From the NCBI GenBank assembly GCA_031384695.1, contig JANNAV010000120.1, positions 1 through 26,816 on the forward strand: a stretch of 26,816 bases of DNA, given 5' to 3'. A program made the position numbers and the translations under genes. The first letter of the stretch is position 1; each line of letters starts with the position of its first letter. Of the stretch, positions 23,658 to 26,816 are shown piece by piece. The DNA is from JANNAV01 sp031384695 (lineage in GTDB: Bacteria > Pseudomonadota > Alphaproteobacteria > Rhodobacterales > Rhodobacteraceae). Below the pieces are notes generated by a model. That model searched no databases and was not told the origin of the DNA. It was given only the letters and a program-made list of their open reading frames with translations.

Positions 23658-25649
23658 TCACACAAAGCGGCGCGGCACCTGATCGTCCCAGTCGCGGGTG
23701 AAAATCAGCGTTTCGCCCTCCCAAGCGGTGAGGGTTGCCTGCATCCGCAGATGGGTGGCGGATGCGGTCATCTCGGCGTGGGCTATGGTTTTCACCTGCC
23801 AGTCACCGCGCGAAAGGCGTTGCTCCCAGATGTGGACGGCGCGGGCGGAAAGGGGATCATCGGGGTGGATTTCCCACCGCTCGGACATGGTTTCGCCCGA
23901 GCAGAGGCCGTGGGTCAGGTTTTCCATGTCGCCGCCATCGTCGGTGACCAGCAGGCTGATCTTGCCCGAGATGAGATCGGCCTCGGTGCGGCGGCTGGCG
24001 TGGCCGGGGCGCAGGACGCGGTGGTGCCAGGCGGGGGCGGTTTCGGCGGGGGGCGGGGCCCATTCGGCGCGGCTGCCCTGATGCACCGGCAGATCGAGGT
24101 TTCCGGCGGAAAGGGTCAGGGTGGCGGGCTGCGGCGAGGGCCAGAGGAACGGCCAGTAGGTGGTGGACAAGGCGAGGCGCAGGCGGTGGCCGGGGGCGAG
24201 GCGGTAGGCCATCTGGTCGATATTGAAGGTGATCGCGGTGGGCTGGCCGGGTTGCATCGGTTCCGGGGCTTCGGCCGAGGTGCGGTGGCAGAGGTTCAGC
24301 ATGCCGTGGGCGATGCGCACCGATGCGCCATGGGGGGCCACATCGCAAAGGCGGGCGGCGAGAAAAGCGAGGGGTTGATCGGAGGTGAGGGTAAGGGTGA
24401 GGCGGGCCGCGCCCAGCAGATCAAGCGGCGCGGTGAGAGGGGCCGTATCAAAGCAGGCCGACATCGCATCATCAAGGCGCTGATCGCCGGGCATTTCGGC
24501 GTTCAGGCCCATCGGGAAAAACTCGCCCGTGTGCAGGCCAAGGTGTTGGGGGGTATTGATTTTGGTGTTGAGGATGGCTTCGGTGCCGAGGGTGCCATTC
24601 CCCAAGCCGAGAATCTGGCGGTGGACGCGGGAGCTGGGCCATGTGGGTTCTGCAAGCCAATGCCCGGCGCGGTGTTGGGCGCAGGCATCGGGCGGGGCGG
24701 AGTGCAGCATGTAGGCGCGGTAGGCAGGGTCATCTTCGGCGCCGTTCGGGATGTTTTTCAGCCAACGGTCCCACCAGCGGACGGCTTCCTGCAAAAAACC
24801 CACCTTGGGGCCGGGGACGGCGGAATGCGGATATTGATGCACCCATGGGCCAACGATGCCCTTGACGGGTGCCGGCACGTTTTCCACCAGATGCGCCACT
24901 GTGTTCATGTAGTTATCAGCCCAGCCACCCCAGATCAGCACCGGGGTGGTCATGCGGGCGTAATCTTCGCGCACCGAGCCGTGTTGCCAATAGGCCCCGC
25001 GTTCCTGAAGGGCTGCCCAGCGCGGGGCAAGCCATGGGTTGGCGTCAAGCCGGGCCAGCCACATCTCGCGCCAATCGGGGCGCAAGGCAGGATCGGCGGG
25101 GCGCGAGGAGTACGACAGCATCACCGCGCCCCAGCCGAAATTCTCGCCCAGCAGGCAACCGCCCTTGTAGTGGATATCGTCGGCAAACCGGTCTGTCGTG
25201 GCGCAGACCGAGATCACGGCTTTCAAAGCGGGGGGTTGCAGAAAGGCGGTTTGCAGGCAGTTGAAGCCGCCCCAGCTTTTGCCCATCATGCCGACGTCAC
25301 CCGTGCACCATGGCTGTTTGGCCAGCCATGCGATCACCGCCACCGCATCGGCCAGTTCCTGCGGGGTGTATTCGTCCAGCATCAGGCCCTCGCTGTCGCC
25401 CGAGCCACGCATATCGACGCGGATGCAGGCATAACCGTGGCGGGCAACATAGGCGTGCATCAGCTCGTCGCGCGGCAGGGTGCCGTCGCGCTTGCGGTAG
25501 GGGATGTATTCAAGGATGGCGGGAACCGGGTTTGCGGCGGCATCGGCGGGCATCCAGACCCGCGCCGACAGGCGGCAGCCGTCGGGCATGGGGATGCCCA
25601 TGTCTGGGTCTTCAATGAGGGTTGGCAGCATGTTGGACAGCGGTTGCAT
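23658..25649 (-). CDS. CocE/NonD family hydrolase (S15 peptidase-like)
   Basis: Serine hydrolase of the family that includes cocaine esterase, alpha-amino-acid ester hydrolases and acylases. The N-terminal alpha/beta domain has PAILEYIPYRKRD, VDMRGSGDSEG, and the nucleophile elbow GKSWGGF with S125. WGGWADNYMN supplies the likely Asp region and GPWVHQYPH the His. The C-terminal jelly-roll domain begins around VRWWDRWLKNIPNG and includes QMAYRLAPGHRLRLALST. Length 663 residues; the start at 25649 has AGGGG seven bases upstream. There is no signal peptide, so the enzyme is cytosolic and could act on whatever the neighbouring importer brings in. That link is inferred from gene order. Exact substrate unknown. 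Confidence 0.92.
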   Translation of the reverse strand: MQPLSNMLPTLIEDPDMGIPMPDGCRLSARVWMPADAAANPVPAILEYIPYRKRDGTLPRDELMHAYVARHGYACIRVDMRGSGDSEGLMLDEYTPQELADAVAVIAWLAKQPWCTGDVGMMGKSWGGFNCLQTAFLQPPALKAVISVCATTDRFADDIHYKGGCLLGENFGWGAVMLSYSSRPADPALRPDWREMWLARLDANPWLAPRWAALQERGAYWQHGSVREDYARMTTPVLIWGGWADNYMNTVAHLVENVPAPVKGIVGPWVHQYPHSAVPGPKVGFLQEAVRWWDRWLKNIPNGAEDDPAYRAYMLHSAPPDACAQHRAGHWLAEPTWPSSRVHRQILGLGNGTLGTEAILNTKINTPQHLGLHTGEFFPMGLNAEMPGDQRLDDAMSACFDTAPLTAPLDLLGAARLTLTLTSDQPLAFLAARLCDVAPHGASVRIAHGMLNLCHRTSAEAPEPMQPGQPTAITFNIDQMAYRLAPGHRLRLALSTTYWPFLWPSPQPATLTLSAGNLDLPVHQGSRAEWAPPPAETAPAWHHRVLRPGHASRRTEADLISGKISLLVTDDGGDMENLTHGLCSGETMSERWEIHPDDPLSARAVHIWEQRLSRGDWQVKTIAHAEMTASATHLRMQATLTAWEGETLIFTRDWDDQVPRRFV

Positions 25650-25740
25650 GATGGCCCCTTTGCGTGATGGGGCAAAGGCTAGGGCGTGCGCGCTGAAACG
25701 CTGGACTGAACCATGGCTCAAAGCCGACATCGCAGGAATT

Positions 25741-25770
25741 GGCACACGGTCGGGTGTGAGGCCGTGTGCC
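25741..25770 (-). terminator. Hairpin after the PhoX-like gene, possible terminator
   Basis: Perfect 9-bp inverted repeat GGCACACGG / CCGTGTGCC around a 12-base loop, 18 bases past the PhoX-like stop. No T run follows on the minus strand, so termination is uncertain. Confidence 0.4.
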
Positions 25771-25787
25771 CTTTGCGGGAGCAGGTT

Positions 25788-26816
25788 TTACGGCGCGACG
25801 CGGGCGAAACCGGTGATTTTGATCAGATCATCGGTGCCGTAATCATCGACGTTTGCCATGCCGGTATCGTCGGAATGCTGGATCGAGACATAGGCGGAAA
25901 GGCCGTCGGCCGCGAAGATGAAGCCGGTGGGCTCGGCGGAGGTGTCTTTCACCGAAAGCATCCGGATGCAGCCGTCGGATTTCAGATCACGGTCGGCGCC
26001 ATCGGGCAGGCAGGCCCAGATATCGCCGTTGGGGTGATCCTCGACCACATAGAGATTGCCGCTGCCGGGCTGAAAATCCAGATTGTCGAACGAGTTGGCA
26101 TCGGCGTCGCCTTCGAAGAAGCGGGTGACGACGGTGTTCAGCGCCACCGTGCCCTCGGCATCTGCCAGCGGAATCTCAAGCGGCGTGGCATCGATGACGC
26201 AGTTCACCTCGGCATAGTTCTGCGCGCCTTCGTTGCCGGTGTTGGTATGGCAGAACCGCACACCTGCACCGGTATAGGCCAGATCCTGATGCAGATCCTC
26301 AGGGCGGTAATAGCCGGTGGCCCCTTTGGCCTCGGCGTAAGAGCGGGCGAGCGTGGGATCAACCTCGATCCAGGTGGCTTTGCCGGTTTCGCAGCCCTGA
26401 CCGTATTGCACCTGATCCCCGCGACATTGCACCTGCATGGCATAGGTTTTGCCTGCGGCGAAGGGCGAGGCGGCCAGCGTGGTGATATCGCCCGGGACGG
26501 CGGGCGTGGCGGGGATGAACTTGAAGATCGCCCCGCCGTTGCTGCGGGCCACATCGGTGCCGGGGCGCAACTCGTCACCCGCATAGACCACGCCGCTGGG
26601 CAGAACCGCGATGCCTTCCCAGGCCATGGTGGGCAGGGCCATGCGGCGCGCCACGTTTGCCGGGTCCGAAGTGGTGCCCGCCGCGCGGTCGGTGATCACG
26701 ACGCCGGTTGTGGTCAGCGGGTTCAGCAGCTCATAGGCGCCGCCGCTGTCATCCTCTTCGGTGAACAGCACCGTGCCCCATGGGGTGGTGCGGATGCCGT
26801 CGCAAGACGCGGTGCC
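25788..26816 (-). CDS. PhoX-like (DUF839) protein, C-terminal part
   Basis: C-terminal 342 or so residues of a PhoX/DUF839-type protein; the gene continues beyond the window edge, where the frame is still open (GTASCDGIRTTPWGTVLFTEEDD, a PhoX-style entry). Later blocks such as WEGIAVLPSGVVYAGDELRPG, GYYRPEDLH and NSFDNLDFQPGSGNLYVVEDH are of the beta-propeller type, where acidic side chains and a CDG Cys in the PhoX family help bind metal. PhoX enzymes are calcium/iron phosphatases exported by Tat, but many DUF839 proteins are uncharacterised, so phosphatase activity is not certain. The N-terminus and signal peptide are not in view. It precedes the CocE/NonD gene in the same direction. Confidence 0.8.
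   Translation of the reverse strand, partial: GTASCDGIRTTPWGTVLFTEEDDSGGAYELLNPLTTTGVVITDRAAGTTSDPANVARRMALPTMAWEGIAVLPSGVVYAGDELRPGTDVARSNGGAIFKFIPATPAVPGDITTLAASPFAAGKTYAMQVQCRGDQVQYGQGCETGKATWIEVDPTLARSYAEAKGATGYYRPEDLHQDLAYTGAGVRFCHTNTGNEGAQNYAEVNCVIDATPLEIPLADAEGTVALNTVVTRFFEGDADANSFDNLDFQPGSGNLYVVEDHPNGDIWACLPDGADRDLKSDGCIRMLSVKDTSAEPTGFIFAADGLSAYVSIQHSDDTGMANVDDYGTDDLIKITGFARVAP

Noticed and set aside
22461..25667. Open frame of more than 1000 residues on the plus strand opposite paralogue 2 and the CocE/NonD gene
   Set aside because: It is antisense to well-supported genes and its product is a Gly/His/Ala-rich shadow with no domain resemblance; it follows from codon bias of the minus-strand genes.

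Overview
The window looks like the chromosome of an alphaproteobacterium of the Rhodobacterales/Rhodobacteraceae type. The evidence is high GC coding sequence, a class I (archaeal-type) lysyl-tRNA synthetase, an ffs RNA next to rsgA, a dnaX-ybaB-recR operon, and intergenic repeats of a style I recall from that family. That placement comes from protein and repeat style; no database search was possible. I see no prophage, transposase, CRISPR or tRNA gene.

Layout. 1-5164 (+): the 3' part of aspS, a DUF1800/DUF1501 pair (the second with a Tat signal), and a GNAT acetyltransferase. 5202-5624 (-): a TerB-like protein. 5734-7912 (+): class I lysS, a two-hairpin repeat, and a small secreted DUF4864 protein. 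8046-8570 (-): mog of molybdenum-cofactor synthesis. 8675-13331 (+): SRP RNA, rsgA, dnaX-ybaB-recR, a tiny membrane protein and a cold-shock protein with a good terminator. A second copy of the two-hairpin repeat follows, then a receiver-like protein (-), then an overlapping esterase/class II aldolase pair (+).

15820-26816 (-) reads as a peptide/nickel-type ABC importer locus. In transcription order it has a PhoX-like protein (cut by the window edge), a CocE/NonD hydrolase, two closely related Tat-exported substrate-binding proteins, two permeases, one fused double ATPase, and a nucleotide-pyrophosphatase-like phosphodiesterase. The two binding proteins, two permeases and two ATPase domains form a complete importer. 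The cytosolic hydrolase may process what is imported (inference).

The most unusual structures are non-genic. (1) Between the two permease genes, a 14-bp tandem array forms an unbroken chain of five 4-5-codon mini-ORFs. Each is joined to the next by an ATGA stop/start overlap, so the first permease's stop is linked to the second permease's start, which has no Shine-Dalgarno sequence of its own. (2) Two ~117-bp elements, 6 kb apart, each fold into two long hairpins. The stem sequences differ between copies but keep pairing, and each element supplies the stop codon of a neighbouring gene. (3) Several other short tandem arrays (12-26 bp) lie in or at the edges of genes, one duplicating a gene's 3' end with its stop codon and one duplicating the likely -35 region of the SRP RNA gene.
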